A stretch of 10,101 nucleotides of DNA from Candidatus Woesebacteria bacterium UBA925 (GTDB lineage: Bacteria; Patescibacteriota; Microgenomatia; UBA8517), in NCBI GenBank assembly GCA_002293705.1, contig DBDT01000092.1:1-10101 (forward strand), read 5' to 3'. The translations under genes were made by a program, and so were the position numbers. Shown here piece by piece: positions 1 to 6,759 of the stretch. Each line of letters starts with the position of its first letter. Position 1 is the first letter of the stretch. Under the pieces are notes generated by a model, which saw nothing but the letters and a program-made list of their open reading frames with translations, searched no databases and was not told the DNA's origin.

Positions 1-66
1 ATTTACAACAATAATTTTAAAAAGAGTTTTTGAAATTTTGATTTTTGATCCAATTGTTATGTTCAT
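1..66 (-). CDS. 5' end of a downstream pilus gene, probably pilO-like (partial, runs off window)
   Basis: The reverse strand has an ATG at 66-64 that overlaps the TGA stop of the PilM-PilN gene (ATGA). From it 22 codons stay open to the window edge, beginning MNITIGSKIKISK and continuing with Leu/Phe/Ile/Val residues. A short basic N-terminus leading into hydrophobic residues is what the start of a single-pass inner-membrane protein looks like. In canonical T4P operons pilO follows pilN, and PilO begins with a short cytoplasmic tail and one membrane helix. The same ATGA coupling occurs at four other gene junctions here. That it is a gene rests on position, overlap and open frame; that it is pilO is inferred from gene order only. 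Too little protein is visible to rule out another membrane protein. Confidence 0.55.
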   Translation of the reverse strand, partial: MNITIGSKIKISKTLFKIIVVN

Positions 67-1448
67 ATCTTTATATCAATTTCTATTTCAAATGGGATGT
101 TGGTTTCGATAAGAAGTGAGGCAATTGGCAAATTTACCTTTAGAAACGATTTCTCACTTTCAAGTGATTGCTTGAAGGCCAAAAGCTCTCCCCTGCTATT
201 TGCAACCCCAGTTATTTTCATTTTCTTAGTTTCTAAGTTTAGATTAAAAGAGCTGACACTAACCCCGCTCACTAACTTTGCAGTAGCTTTATTTATAAAT
301 TCAGATGGAGACCTCAGGGAGCTAACAGCCTGATTGGCTTTTGAAACTTCAGCATTTATCTTATTGATCTCAGCCGACACTGCATTTAGATCGATTTGGC
401 TTGTCTCTTTAGATTCTGCATCCAATTGAGCAGATCTTTGGGAGAGATATACATAAGTTCCAATCATTAGCAAAAAACATGGCCAAAAAACTGTTGATCC
501 AATCAGGCTAACTGTCCAAAGTCTAAGATCACGAATTTCTTTTCTATATCTAGTGACCCACTCAGGAGGCAGAAGATTGATTGAATATTTACTCATAGGC
601 TCTTCCGGGTCAGCTTCTTGCTGAGAAAGAGGGATTATGTATTCTTGCAACTTCTCATCAGGCAGTCCTTCTTTTTTAGGGTGTAATAGATCAACTGGGA
701 CCCCAACGCGTGCATGAAGATTGTTAACAAAATCTTGAGTTAGTCCATTACCACACACAGCCACTCGCGATACAGGCGAGAGAGATGAGCGAGATAGTAT
801 TTGAGAAACATTGTTAATCAACTGCTCATCTGTCGGTTCATAAACCACACTACTGCTTAGTACTTTTTTTGACGCAATAGTTACAACAACAGCCACTCCT
901 CTTGATCTGTACAGGACCACTTTGGAAACATCTGCAGACTCTGCAATTCTTTCAAGCGAGATTGAGGTTGTCTCAACTAAAAGCGGTAGAAGTCCTGCAT
1001 CAACCACTGACCCAACATAATCACTCAATGAAGATTTTGAGATTGCAAGAGACAAGACTTCGTACGCCTTCTCGTTTTTTGCAACAATCTTCCAATCCAA
1101 GACCATATCCTCATGATTTGTTGGAAGAAATTCAGCAACCTGCCACCTCACAGCTTCGTCTAAATCATCAAGCTCAACCATTGGAACTTGAAATGATTTC
1201 ATGAATGTAGTTACCTCAGGAAGAATAAGTCCAACAGTTTTCTCATTAACAGAATTTGACTTCCAAAGTGTTTTGATGAGGTTGGTTAGGGCTTTACGAT
1301 CCGTGAGTTTACCTGAAACAATCAGTCCATCTGGCACATCAATTGAGGCTGCGACCATGCATCTTTTCTTGTCACGAGACAGCTTAACTACCTTTAACTT
1401 GTGTGGACTAATTGAAAGACTCGCAAAAGATTTTCTGTACATGGGCAT
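63..1448 (-). CDS. pilM: PilM-PilN fusion protein, T4P inner-membrane alignment complex (GspL-like layout)
   Basis: This 461-residue protein joins two T4P proteins that are normally separate. Residues about 7-256 resemble PilM, the cytoplasmic actin-like protein: note the Glu/Leu/Asp-rich helix near 92-109 ending in FLPT, the LDWKIV strand near 117-122, and a Gly-rich turn (VCGNG) near 231-235. Residues 285-461 look like a complete PilN: INLLPPEW at 290-297 (the conserved PilM-binding peptide of PilN), basic residues, a membrane helix about 311-335, a probable coiled coil about 340-380, and a ferredoxin-like periplasmic domain about 390-461. The PilM part is short for the family and lacks clear phosphate-loop motifs. 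The first ATG (1448) is preferred over the one two codons later because a TATAAT box lies 7 nt upstream. The protein would link the cytoplasmic machinery (PilB/PilC) to PilO outside the membrane. Its stop overlaps the next start. The domain calls are secure; loss of nucleotide binding is inference. Confidence 0.85.
   Translation of the reverse strand: MPMYRKSFASLSISPHKLKVVKLSRDKKRCMVAASIDVPDGLIVSGKLTDRKALTNLIKTLWKSNSVNEKTVGLILPEVTTFMKSFQVPMVELDDLDEAVRWQVAEFLPTNHEDMVLDWKIVAKNEKAYEVLSLAISKSSLSDYVGSVVDAGLLPLLVETTSISLERIAESADVSKVVLYRSRGVAVVVTIASKKVLSSSVVYEPTDEQLINNVSQILSRSSLSPVSRVAVCGNGLTQDFVNNLHARVGVPVDLLHPKKEGLPDEKLQEYIIPLSQQEADPEEPMSKYSINLLPPEWVTRYRKEIRDLRLWTVSLIGSTVFWPCFLLMIGTYVYLSQRSAQLDAESKETSQIDLNAVSAEINKINAEVSKANQAVSSLRSPSEFINKATAKLVSGVSVSSFNLNLETKKMKITGVANSRGELLAFKQSLESEKSFLKVNLPIASLLIETNIPFEIEIDIKI
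594..596 (-). other. Internal ATG at the PilM/PilN junction (possible remnant or active pilN start)
   Basis: Met285 of the fusion is followed by SKYSINLLPPEW, which is how free-standing PilN proteins begin. It would give a 177-residue PilN of normal length. A purine-rich GGAAGAG (600-606, reverse strand) lies 3 nt upstream of this ATG, a weak and rather close Shine-Dalgarno match in a locus where other genes lack one. The site may be a relic of a pilM/pilN fusion event or may still give some separate PilN. Only its position and sequence are seen; use is not shown. Confidence 0.35.
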
Positions 1449-1455
1449 TAGTTTT

Positions 1456-1461
1456 ATTATA
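1456..1461 (-). promoter_or_regulatory. -10 box for the pilMN gene, leaderless arrangement
   Basis: On the reverse strand a perfect TATAAT lies 7 nt before the PilM-PilN ATG, within GTCTATAATAAAACTAATG. With the usual 6-8 nt from -10 box to transcription start, the mRNA would begin at or next to the A of the ATG. No good TTGACA-like -35 hexamer is seen at 16-18 bp spacing. Confidence 0.5.
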
Positions 1462-1483
1462 GACGATTAATTTAAACTAAAAT

Positions 1484-1508
1484 GGGCAACAAAATTGCCC
1501 GGCAATTT
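1484..1508. promoter_or_regulatory. Palindromic operator candidate between divergent promoters
   Basis: AAATTGCCCGGCAATTT at 1492-1508 is a palindrome with 8-bp arms around a single central C. A further GGGCAA at 1484-1489 pairs with TTGCCC at 1495-1500 in an overlapping, alternative inverted repeat. The element sits 3 bp upstream of the rightward -10 box, and its left half-site is 22 bp upstream of the leftward -10 box. A dimeric regulator bound here would block or assist both promoters. As both predicted transcripts start outside it, it more likely acts as DNA than as an RNA hairpin. The function is inferred. Confidence 0.4.
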
Positions 1509-1511
1509 GTC

Positions 1512-1517
1512 TATACT
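1512..1517 (+). promoter_or_regulatory. -10 box for the prepilin operon, leaderless arrangement
   Basis: TATACT lies 5 nt before the ATG at 1523, within GTCTATACTAAATTATG. The predicted transcription start falls on or within one base of the ATG, so no 5' leader or ribosome binding site is expected. The layout mirrors the promoter on the opposite strand, including the shared GTCTATA. No convincing -35 hexamer is visible; the palindrome occupies much of that region. Confidence 0.5.
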
Positions 1518-1522
1518 AAATT

Positions 1523-2854
1523 ATGAGAAAAGCACGCTTGCGCGGCGATGTTTACATTGGTGTACTGATTTCACTTGCAATTTTTTTACTACTATCTCAA
1601 GCAGTATTGGTTCTTGCAAATACTAGCTATGAAATGATCTCAGTGACCAGGGCAAGAAATGTTGCTCGCGAAATTGCGCAAGAGAGCATGGAGGTTGTAA
1701 GAAATCTACCCTTTGATTCTGTGGGGACAATTGGAGGTATCCCAAATGGACCACTTGCCCAAAATCAAGTATTGAGTAGAAACGGTCAAAACTATACAGT
1801 GGCAACCACTGTTTTGTACGTTGATGACCCCTTTGATGGTCAATCACCAGACGATCTTTTGGCAAATGACTACAAACGAGTAAGGATTGATGTCACCTGG
1901 ACCGGACTGGGACCAAAAGGTGTGACAACCACCCTGGTGACCGATGTGGCCCCCCGAGGAATAGAGCAGGCAACTGGCGGAGGTACAATTTCAATTCTAG
2001 TTTTTAACTCTCAAGGAATACCAGTTCCCAATTCCAATGTGAGCATAGTAAGCTCTGGAATTACTCCTGCAATAAACCTAAACCTTCAAACAAATGACAA
2101 TGGAAGAATTGTACTGCCAGGAGCGCCAGCTTGTGTGCGCTGCTACAGAGTTACCGCGACAAAGTCAGGCATGAGCACAGACAGAACATATGCACAATCC
2201 GAGGTTGCAAACCCAACAAAGCCTGATCTCACCGTTTTGGCCGGCGGACTATCTGAAATGAGTTTTACAATCGACAACCTATCAACCCTTGTTGTTAACA
2301 CCTACGGATCAAAAGCAGCCAACTTTCCATCAGTTGGACCTAGAACTTTTATTTTGAGAGGTGGTAAAACAATTGGAACCGATACTCTTGATAATGATGT
2401 ATACAAATACACACAAGTTGTCACAACCAACGCTCTTGGCACTGCCACCCTTCAAAACCTGGAATGGGATAGCTACTCAGTTTTGGAGGCCACTGCATCT
2501 GCCGAAAGCTTTGCTGGGGTCAACCCCCTCTCGCCTTTTCTCCTCCAACCTGGGACTTCTTCGAGCTTAAATCTATCAATGGTGACAAAAAATATATCCA
2601 GCTTGAGAGCAGCATTTGTTGACGCATCAAGATCGGCAATTGCCAGTGTAACCGCCACACTTAGAAGTGGCTCGACTATTATCGCAACCTCATCAGCGGG
2701 AACGGCAAGTCAGCCAGATTATGGTCAGGTGTATTTCGACTCGCTAACTGCAGGACCATACACCTTGGAGGCAAGTGCGTCTGGTTTTCAACCATACAGT
2801 CAAAATATAAACATAACTGGCACACAATATGAGGAAATCATTTTAACACCATGA
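1523..2854 (+). CDS. PilV-like minor prepilin with Ig-like (carboxypeptidase regulatory-type) extensions
   Basis: This 443-residue protein starts with a short basic leader (MRKARLRG) and a hydrophobic helix about 11-33, followed by a helix (RARNVAREIAQESMEVVRN, about 43-61) and the FDSVG..GGIPNG stretch typical of PilV-type prepilins in Patescibacteria. Prepilin peptidase would cut after Gly8, but the mature protein would begin with Asp and have Gly instead of Glu at +5. From about 153 the sequence holds what look like three beta-sandwich domains (about 153-237, 253-355, 357-443). Their pattern is T-x-x-x-G-x-x-x-L-x-x-L/P followed by Y-x-V/L-x-A/E, as in carboxypeptidase regulatory-like or CnaB-like folds. 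Such domains outside the pilus would suit adhesion or tip decoration. It is the first gene of a three-gene operon, and its stop overlaps the next start (ATGA). The pilin assignment is firm; the precise orthology to PilV or GspI is not. Confidence 0.8.
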   Translation: MRKARLRGDVYIGVLISLAIFLLLSQAVLVLANTSYEMISVTRARNVAREIAQESMEVVRNLPFDSVGTIGGIPNGPLAQNQVLSRNGQNYTVATTVLYVDDPFDGQSPDDLLANDYKRVRIDVTWTGLGPKGVTTTLVTDVAPRGIEQATGGGTISILVFNSQGIPVPNSNVSIVSSGITPAINLNLQTNDNGRIVLPGAPACVRCYRVTATKSGMSTDRTYAQSEVANPTKPDLTVLAGGLSEMSFTIDNLSTLVVNTYGSKAANFPSVGPRTFILRGGKTIGTDTLDNDVYKYTQVVTTNALGTATLQNLEWDSYSVLEATASAESFAGVNPLSPFLLQPGTSSSLNLSMVTKNISSLRAAFVDASRSAIASVTATLRSGSTIIATSSAGTASQPDYGQVYFDSLTAGPYTLEASASGFQPYSQNINITGTQYEEIILTP

Positions 2855-3462
2855 AAAAGCTCTCAAGAGGTTTTACAGCCATAGAGGTTACCATAGCCCT
2901 AACATTAACAGTTGTAGTTGCAAGCGGAATACTTGGAGTCGGATACATATTGGGCAATGTGCAAGAGAGAACATTTTTAAGCTTTGGCAATGTGGAAAAA
3001 GCTCGATATGCAGTTAGACAAATAAGTAGAGAGTTGAGGACAGCAAGAAGCGGAGACAATGGCGCATTCCTTCTTGCCAACGCAAGTGGCGACAGTATTT
3101 CCTTTTATTCTGATATCGATTTTGATGGGGCAACTGAGTATGTGACATACTCAAGAGTTGGCACCACACTAACCAAGCAAGTCACCCGAAGATTTGGATA
3201 CCCATACACATACCCCCCAGCACAGGCAGTGACTACAACTATTGCAACTACAGTAAGAAATGGCTCCGTCCCAGTATTTACATACTTTGATGAAAATTGG
3301 CCTACAGACACCACCAACAACCCACTAACAACGCCTGCAAATGTTTCGAGGGTAAAAATGGTACGTGTGTATTTAAGAATGAACGAATCAACAACAAATC
3401 CATCTGCTGACTATATATTAGACACCATGGTAAATCTTAGAATGGTAAAGACCAACTTATGA
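2851..3462 (+). CDS. PilW/GspJ-like minor prepilin
   Basis: This is a 203-residue prepilin with a textbook class III signal: MKKLSRG then FTAIEVTIALTLTVVVASG. Cleavage is expected after Gly7, giving a mature N-terminal Phe and Glu at +5 (Glu12), the residue needed for efficient assembly. The helix is followed by a PilW/GspJ-like stretch (VEKARYAVRQISRELRTA, about 48-65) and then a beta-rich globular domain with no cysteines. In type II secretion and T4P systems this class sits in the tip complex with the I/V-type and K/X-type proteins. Both its start and its stop overlap the neighbouring genes as ATGA, so translation of the three prepilins is probably coupled. No Shine-Dalgarno motif precedes the start. 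Among the three prepilins it is the only one with a canonical processing and assembly signature. Confidence 0.8.
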   Translation: MKKLSRGFTAIEVTIALTLTVVVASGILGVGYILGNVQERTFLSFGNVEKARYAVRQISRELRTARSGDNGAFLLANASGDSISFYSDIDFDGATEYVTYSRVGTTLTKQVTRRFGYPYTYPPAQAVTTTIATTVRNGSVPVFTYFDENWPTDTTNNPLTTPANVSRVKMVRVYLRMNESTTNPSADYILDTMVNLRMVKTNL

Positions 3463-4826
3463 AAAAATCAGGATCAATAACACCCGCAGTTTTAGTGGTA
3501 ACTAGTGCTTTTCTAATAGTCATCTATGGGCTTTTGGGATTACTGGTTATGCAGGTTGATTTCAGCAATAGAGCACTTGGTAGCGAAAAAGCACTCTCGC
3601 TAGCTGAGGCTGGAGTTAACTACTACCGATGGCATTTGGCCCACGACCCGGCTGATTTTACAAATGGCACTGGTCTCCCTGGCCCTTATGTAAAGGAGGT
3701 TTTGGATCCTTCTGGTGGAGTTCTTGGAAGCTATTCACTTGAGATTGATCCTCCAGCAAGCGGCTCGGCAATAGTAACAATACGATCTACGGGAATACCA
3801 AAAGGGCAAGAGAATGTAATCAGAACCATTACAGCTCAATATGGAAGGCAATCGTTAGCAAGGTTTTCATTTTTACAAAATGCTGCAAGTTGGTATGGGG
3901 CAGGAATCACAGTTAACGGTGATATTCACAGTAACACCGGAATTAGAATGGATGGAATCAACCTCTCAAGAGTTACAAGTAGCAACAGTAGCTATACCTG
4001 TGGCAGTGAGACAGGCTGTTCGCCAAGCCAAAACAGACCTGGGGTCTGGGGCAGTGGACCAAACCAATCGCTTTGGGAGTATCCTGTTCCAACTGTAGAC
4101 TTTAATGCAATTTCTTTTGACTTTGCGCAGATGAGAACTAGCGCCCAAACAGGCGGGCTATATCTTGGACCATCAAATAGATCTGGCTACAGAATAGTTT
4201 TCAACTCAGATGGCTCGTTTAATGTCAGAAGAGTCAATAGCACAAACTCATACAATGGATATGATGCTGAAACTGGATGTGCTGCAAGGCAGCAAAGAAT
4301 TGGCACTGAAACTAATATCACAACAAGCAACATAACAACCGACCCAATAATCTTTGTTGAAGACAATCTTTGGGTGGAAGGGACAATAAATGGCAAGGTG
4401 ACGGTGGTTGCCGCAAGATTTCCAGTTCAGACAAGTAGTACTGACCTTTGGATATTAAACAACTTAAGATATCTAGCCTATGACGGAAACCATAGACTAG
4501 GACTTATTTCACAAGGAAATATTTACTTTGGCCGCGATATTCCAACTAACTTTACAGTTGACGGAGCACTAATGGCTCAAAAAGGGAAAATAATTAGACA
4601 TGGATATCTTTCCACATGCGGAGGGACAACCAACGCTGTTAGAAACAGCCTGACAATCAACGGCGCTATCATTTCATTTCTTAAGTCGTATTGGAACTTT
4701 GGCTCACCACCAAACTCAGGATTTGTTACTAGAAATATTAACTACGATACAAGACTATTGTATGAGCCTCCCCCATACTTTCCAGTAACTGGAGACTATG
4801 AATTTGTAAGCTGGAAAGAGGAGTAA
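3459..4826 (+). CDS. PilX-like (GspK-like) large minor prepilin, candidate pilus-tip protein
   Basis: This 455-residue protein has a basic start, a hydrophobic helix about 8-31, and the motif ALSLAEAGVNYYRWHLA (about 45-61), which marks PilX N-terminal domain proteins. The expected Glu at +5 is absent, as is also usual for GspK, the large pseudopilin that caps the pseudopilus. After about 145 comes a large extracellular region rich in short strands and turns (TVNGDIHSNTGIRMDG near 151-166, GLYLGPSNRSGYRIVFN near 233-249, VEGTINGKVTVVAA near 306-319, LGLISQGNIYF near 347-357, LTINGAIIS near 398-406). The spacing suggests a parallel beta-helix or bactofilin-like fold, but I could not confirm one. 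Cys181/Cys187 and Cys274/Cys387 could form disulfides. The gene ends the operon 4 bp from the convergent gene's stop. Confidence is high for PilX-type and modest for the fold and the tip role. Confidence 0.75.
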   Translation: MKKSGSITPAVLVVTSAFLIVIYGLLGLLVMQVDFSNRALGSEKALSLAEAGVNYYRWHLAHDPADFTNGTGLPGPYVKEVLDPSGGVLGSYSLEIDPPASGSAIVTIRSTGIPKGQENVIRTITAQYGRQSLARFSFLQNAASWYGAGITVNGDIHSNTGIRMDGINLSRVTSSNSSYTCGSETGCSPSQNRPGVWGSGPNQSLWEYPVPTVDFNAISFDFAQMRTSAQTGGLYLGPSNRSGYRIVFNSDGSFNVRRVNSTNSYNGYDAETGCAARQQRIGTETNITTSNITTDPIIFVEDNLWVEGTINGKVTVVAARFPVQTSSTDLWILNNLRYLAYDGNHRLGLISQGNIYFGRDIPTNFTVDGALMAQKGKIIRHGYLSTCGGTTNAVRNSLTINGAIISFLKSYWNFGSPPNSGFVTRNINYDTRLLYEPPPYFPVTGDYEFVSWKEE

Positions 4827-4830
4827 CAAG

Positions 4831-5547
4831 TTAAGGGGTAGGCAATGGGATGCAAAGCTCGCCACCAATAACTGTTTTTCCGGTTATCTGATTTCCTGGA
4901 TGAGAACAATCAGGAGGAAGTGGTGTAGAGTACACAGTCGCAGTAGGAGTGGGCGTACTGGTTTGTGACGGTGAAGGAGTGATCACATCGGCACAATAAG
5001 ACAGTTTCCAAACTCTACACCAACTAGGAGCTTGCCAACCCCCACCACCCGAACCACCTCCACCACCACTACCTCCGCCTCCTCCACCAGATCCTCCACC
5101 ACCTCCCCCGCCAGACGGATTAGAGCTTGGAGTGGGTGTACCAAAGTATTCAGATACAGAACCGCTAGGAGTTGGAGTGGCCTGGGACTGCTCAATCTCC
5201 TGCTCGATCAAAGCCAACAACTCGTCCGTAGTTAGGGAGTTGACCACACTACCCAATTCAGACTGGTATTGAGCCCTTAGGTACAAAAGAAACTCACTCA
5301 CCTTATCCCTTGACCACAAATCTGAGTACTTAACCCCTGATGATGAAGTAAAGGAAACTGAGCCAGTTGTATCAACAATAAGAGTGCCTCCTGAAGGAGT
5401 ATTGACTGTAACCGAACCCGACTGATCCGGGGTAATACTTCTTGATATCTGGTTAAAAAGAAGAATTACTAAAAATGAGGCCAGAAGTACAAATGCAACC
5501 ACCGACAAAACAATGACTCTTGTTTTTGTTGAAGAGTTCTTTTTCAT
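4831..5547 (-). CDS. Unknown single-pass membrane protein with graded Gly/Ser linker and four-cysteine C-terminus
   Basis: I do not recognise this 238-residue protein. It has a basic N-terminus and one membrane helix (about 11-32), so most of it should face outside. Residues 40-75 are Ser/Thr/Gly-rich and probably beta; 76-122 is helical (SRDKVSEFLLYLRAQYQSEL and LTTDELLALIEQEIEQ). Then come a TPTPSGS-type linker and a 25-residue Gly/Ser tract (146-170) in which Gly runs shorten 7, 6, 5, 4 between single Ser residues. A C-terminal part holds Cys177, Cys185, Cys214 and Cys232, two possible disulfides, and a second Pro/Thr/Ser linker (about 191-211). There is no LPXTG motif or prepilin signal. 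Its ATG overlaps the pilC stop (ATGA), so it is made with the pilus motor and is probably a pilus or envelope accessory. The function is unknown. Confidence 0.7.
   Translation of the reverse strand: MKKNSSTKTRVIVLSVVAFVLLASFLVILLFNQISRSITPDQSGSVTVNTPSGGTLIVDTTGSVSFTSSSGVKYSDLWSRDKVSEFLLYLRAQYQSELGSVVNSLTTDELLALIEQEIEQSQATPTPSGSVSEYFGTPTPSSNPSGGGGGGGSGGGGGGSGGGGGSGGGGWQAPSWCRVWKLSYCADVITPSPSQTSTPTPTATVYSTPLPPDCSHPGNQITGKTVIGGELCIPLPTP
5038..5112 (-). repeat. Gly/Ser low-complexity coding tract with 7-6-5-4 Gly runs
   Basis: The tract encodes seven, six, five and then four glycines, each run separated by one serine, followed by Trp. Codons are mixed (GGT, GGA, GGC, GGG; Ser as TCT, AGT, TCG), so it is not a simple nucleotide repeat. 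This argues that the amino-acid composition is selected, probably as a flexible spacer. Confidence 0.85.
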
Positions 5548-6758
5548 GTCTTTATTGTTTCTTGCAAACCACCAATAACACTATAAATAGGTGCAATCAT
5601 GACAATGACCATCACTCCGACCACCGCTCCTATCAAAAGCATCAACACAGGCTCCAACAATCCAGTTAACTTTTTCAAAGTAAATTCCACTTCTGACTCA
5701 TAGAAAGTTGCCATGTCAGATAGTGCCACATCTAGACTTCCAGAGGACTCGCCTGCTCTAATGGTTTGAATTAGAATCGGTGGGAAGTGCTTCCTGTGTG
5801 TAGTTAATATGCTTGCCAAAGACTCACCTCTTGAAACAGCCTGGCCAAAAGTAGAAGCCTCTTCTCTCAATGATTTTGATGTAAGAGTGTTTGCAGAAAC
5901 ATCCAGAGCTTCAACTATGGAAACGCCGTTAGCTAGAAGTGTCGAGAGAGTTCTCGAAAATCTGGCGATATCAATTTGCTTAACCACTCCCCTAATCACT
6001 GGAAGAGAAAGCATGATATTAATGGCTTTTTTCCTAACTGGTCTTATAAAGAACAGTCCAACTACTGCTGCCATGATACCCAAACCACCACCTACCACCA
6101 AAAGTGTATTTTTTCCTATAAACTCACCAAAACCCAAAAGAAGCTTGGTGTAAATTGGCAGAGGAACATCCAATCTTAAAAACGCACTTGCAATACGAGG
6201 CAGAACAAAAACCATCATAACCAAACCGTTTGCCAACATGGCAAAAATAATAACTGCAGGATACATTAGTGAACCTGTAATTTTTTGGGTCAACTCATGG
6301 CTTGCCGACAATTGGCGAGCAAGATACGAAAATGATTTTTCAAGAGTACCTGACTGCTCTCCAGCAGACACCATGGTCAAAAATATTGGGTCAAAATCAT
6401 TTTTGTACTTACTCAAAACCGCACTTAAACTCTGACCCTTTTGGGTCTGAAATCCGATATCTGCCAGTATCTTCTTAAAGTGCGGATTTTTTGTCTCATC
6501 TTCAATGATTTTTACAATCTCAGGTATAGCCAGACCGCTTTTAAGCATTGTTGATACAAACCTGCAAAATGCGGCTTTTTCATTGACTGAAACTCCTTTT
6601 TCAAACGCAGTTCTTTGCGTATCCAATAGATTTAGGGCAAGTATTTGATATCCGGCAGATTTCAGGTTATTAACAGCCTCTGATTTACTTCCAGCAGTTA
6701 GGGTGTCTGTTATTATTTTTCCATCTTTTCCGGTAACTTTGTAGGTAAATAGTGGCAT
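5544..6758 (-). CDS. pilC: PilC/GspF inner-membrane platform protein
   Basis: This is a full-length 404-residue T2SSF-family protein. It has the N-terminal PLFTYKVTGKDGK start common to the family and two homologous cytoplasmic helical domains (about 62-190 and 265-390), each with the signature SAGEQSGTLE (131-140) and RAGESSGSLD (334-343). Membrane helices lie at about 168-188, 220-238 and 369-393. PilC anchors the machine in the membrane; PilB is thought to turn it so that pilins are lifted into the fibre. Its start is 1 nt after the pilB stop and its stop overlaps the next gene, so the three are one transcription unit. No pilT separates pilB and pilC, unlike many pilBTC operons. Nothing in it looks broken. 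The call is secure. Confidence 0.95.
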   Translation of the reverse strand: MPLFTYKVTGKDGKIITDTLTAGSKSEAVNNLKSAGYQILALNLLDTQRTAFEKGVSVNEKAAFCRFVSTMLKSGLAIPEIVKIIEDETKNPHFKKILADIGFQTQKGQSLSAVLSKYKNDFDPIFLTMVSAGEQSGTLEKSFSYLARQLSASHELTQKITGSLMYPAVIIFAMLANGLVMMVFVLPRIASAFLRLDVPLPIYTKLLLGFGEFIGKNTLLVVGGGLGIMAAVVGLFFIRPVRKKAINIMLSLPVIRGVVKQIDIARFSRTLSTLLANGVSIVEALDVSANTLTSKSLREEASTFGQAVSRGESLASILTTHRKHFPPILIQTIRAGESSGSLDVALSDMATFYESEVEFTLKKLTGLLEPVLMLLIGAVVGVMVIVMIAPIYSVIGGLQETIKT

Positions 6759-6759
6759 A

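Noticed and set aside
1495..1517. TTGCCC at 1495-1500 as a -35 box for the rightward promoter.
   Set aside because: The spacing to TATACT is only 11 bp, too short for a sigma-70 type promoter. It is better explained as part of the palindrome.
4868..4887. Hairpin ATAACTG / CGGTTAT with a 6-nt loop near the convergent gene ends, considered as a terminator.
   Set aside because: It has one wobble pair, low GC and no following T-run on either strand, and it lies inside the coding sequence of the four-Cys protein.
5032..5235. Plus-strand Thr/Ser/Pro-rich open frame opposite the Gly-rich tract.
   Set aside because: It is the complement of Gly codons in the real minus-strand gene, with no start context or family likeness.
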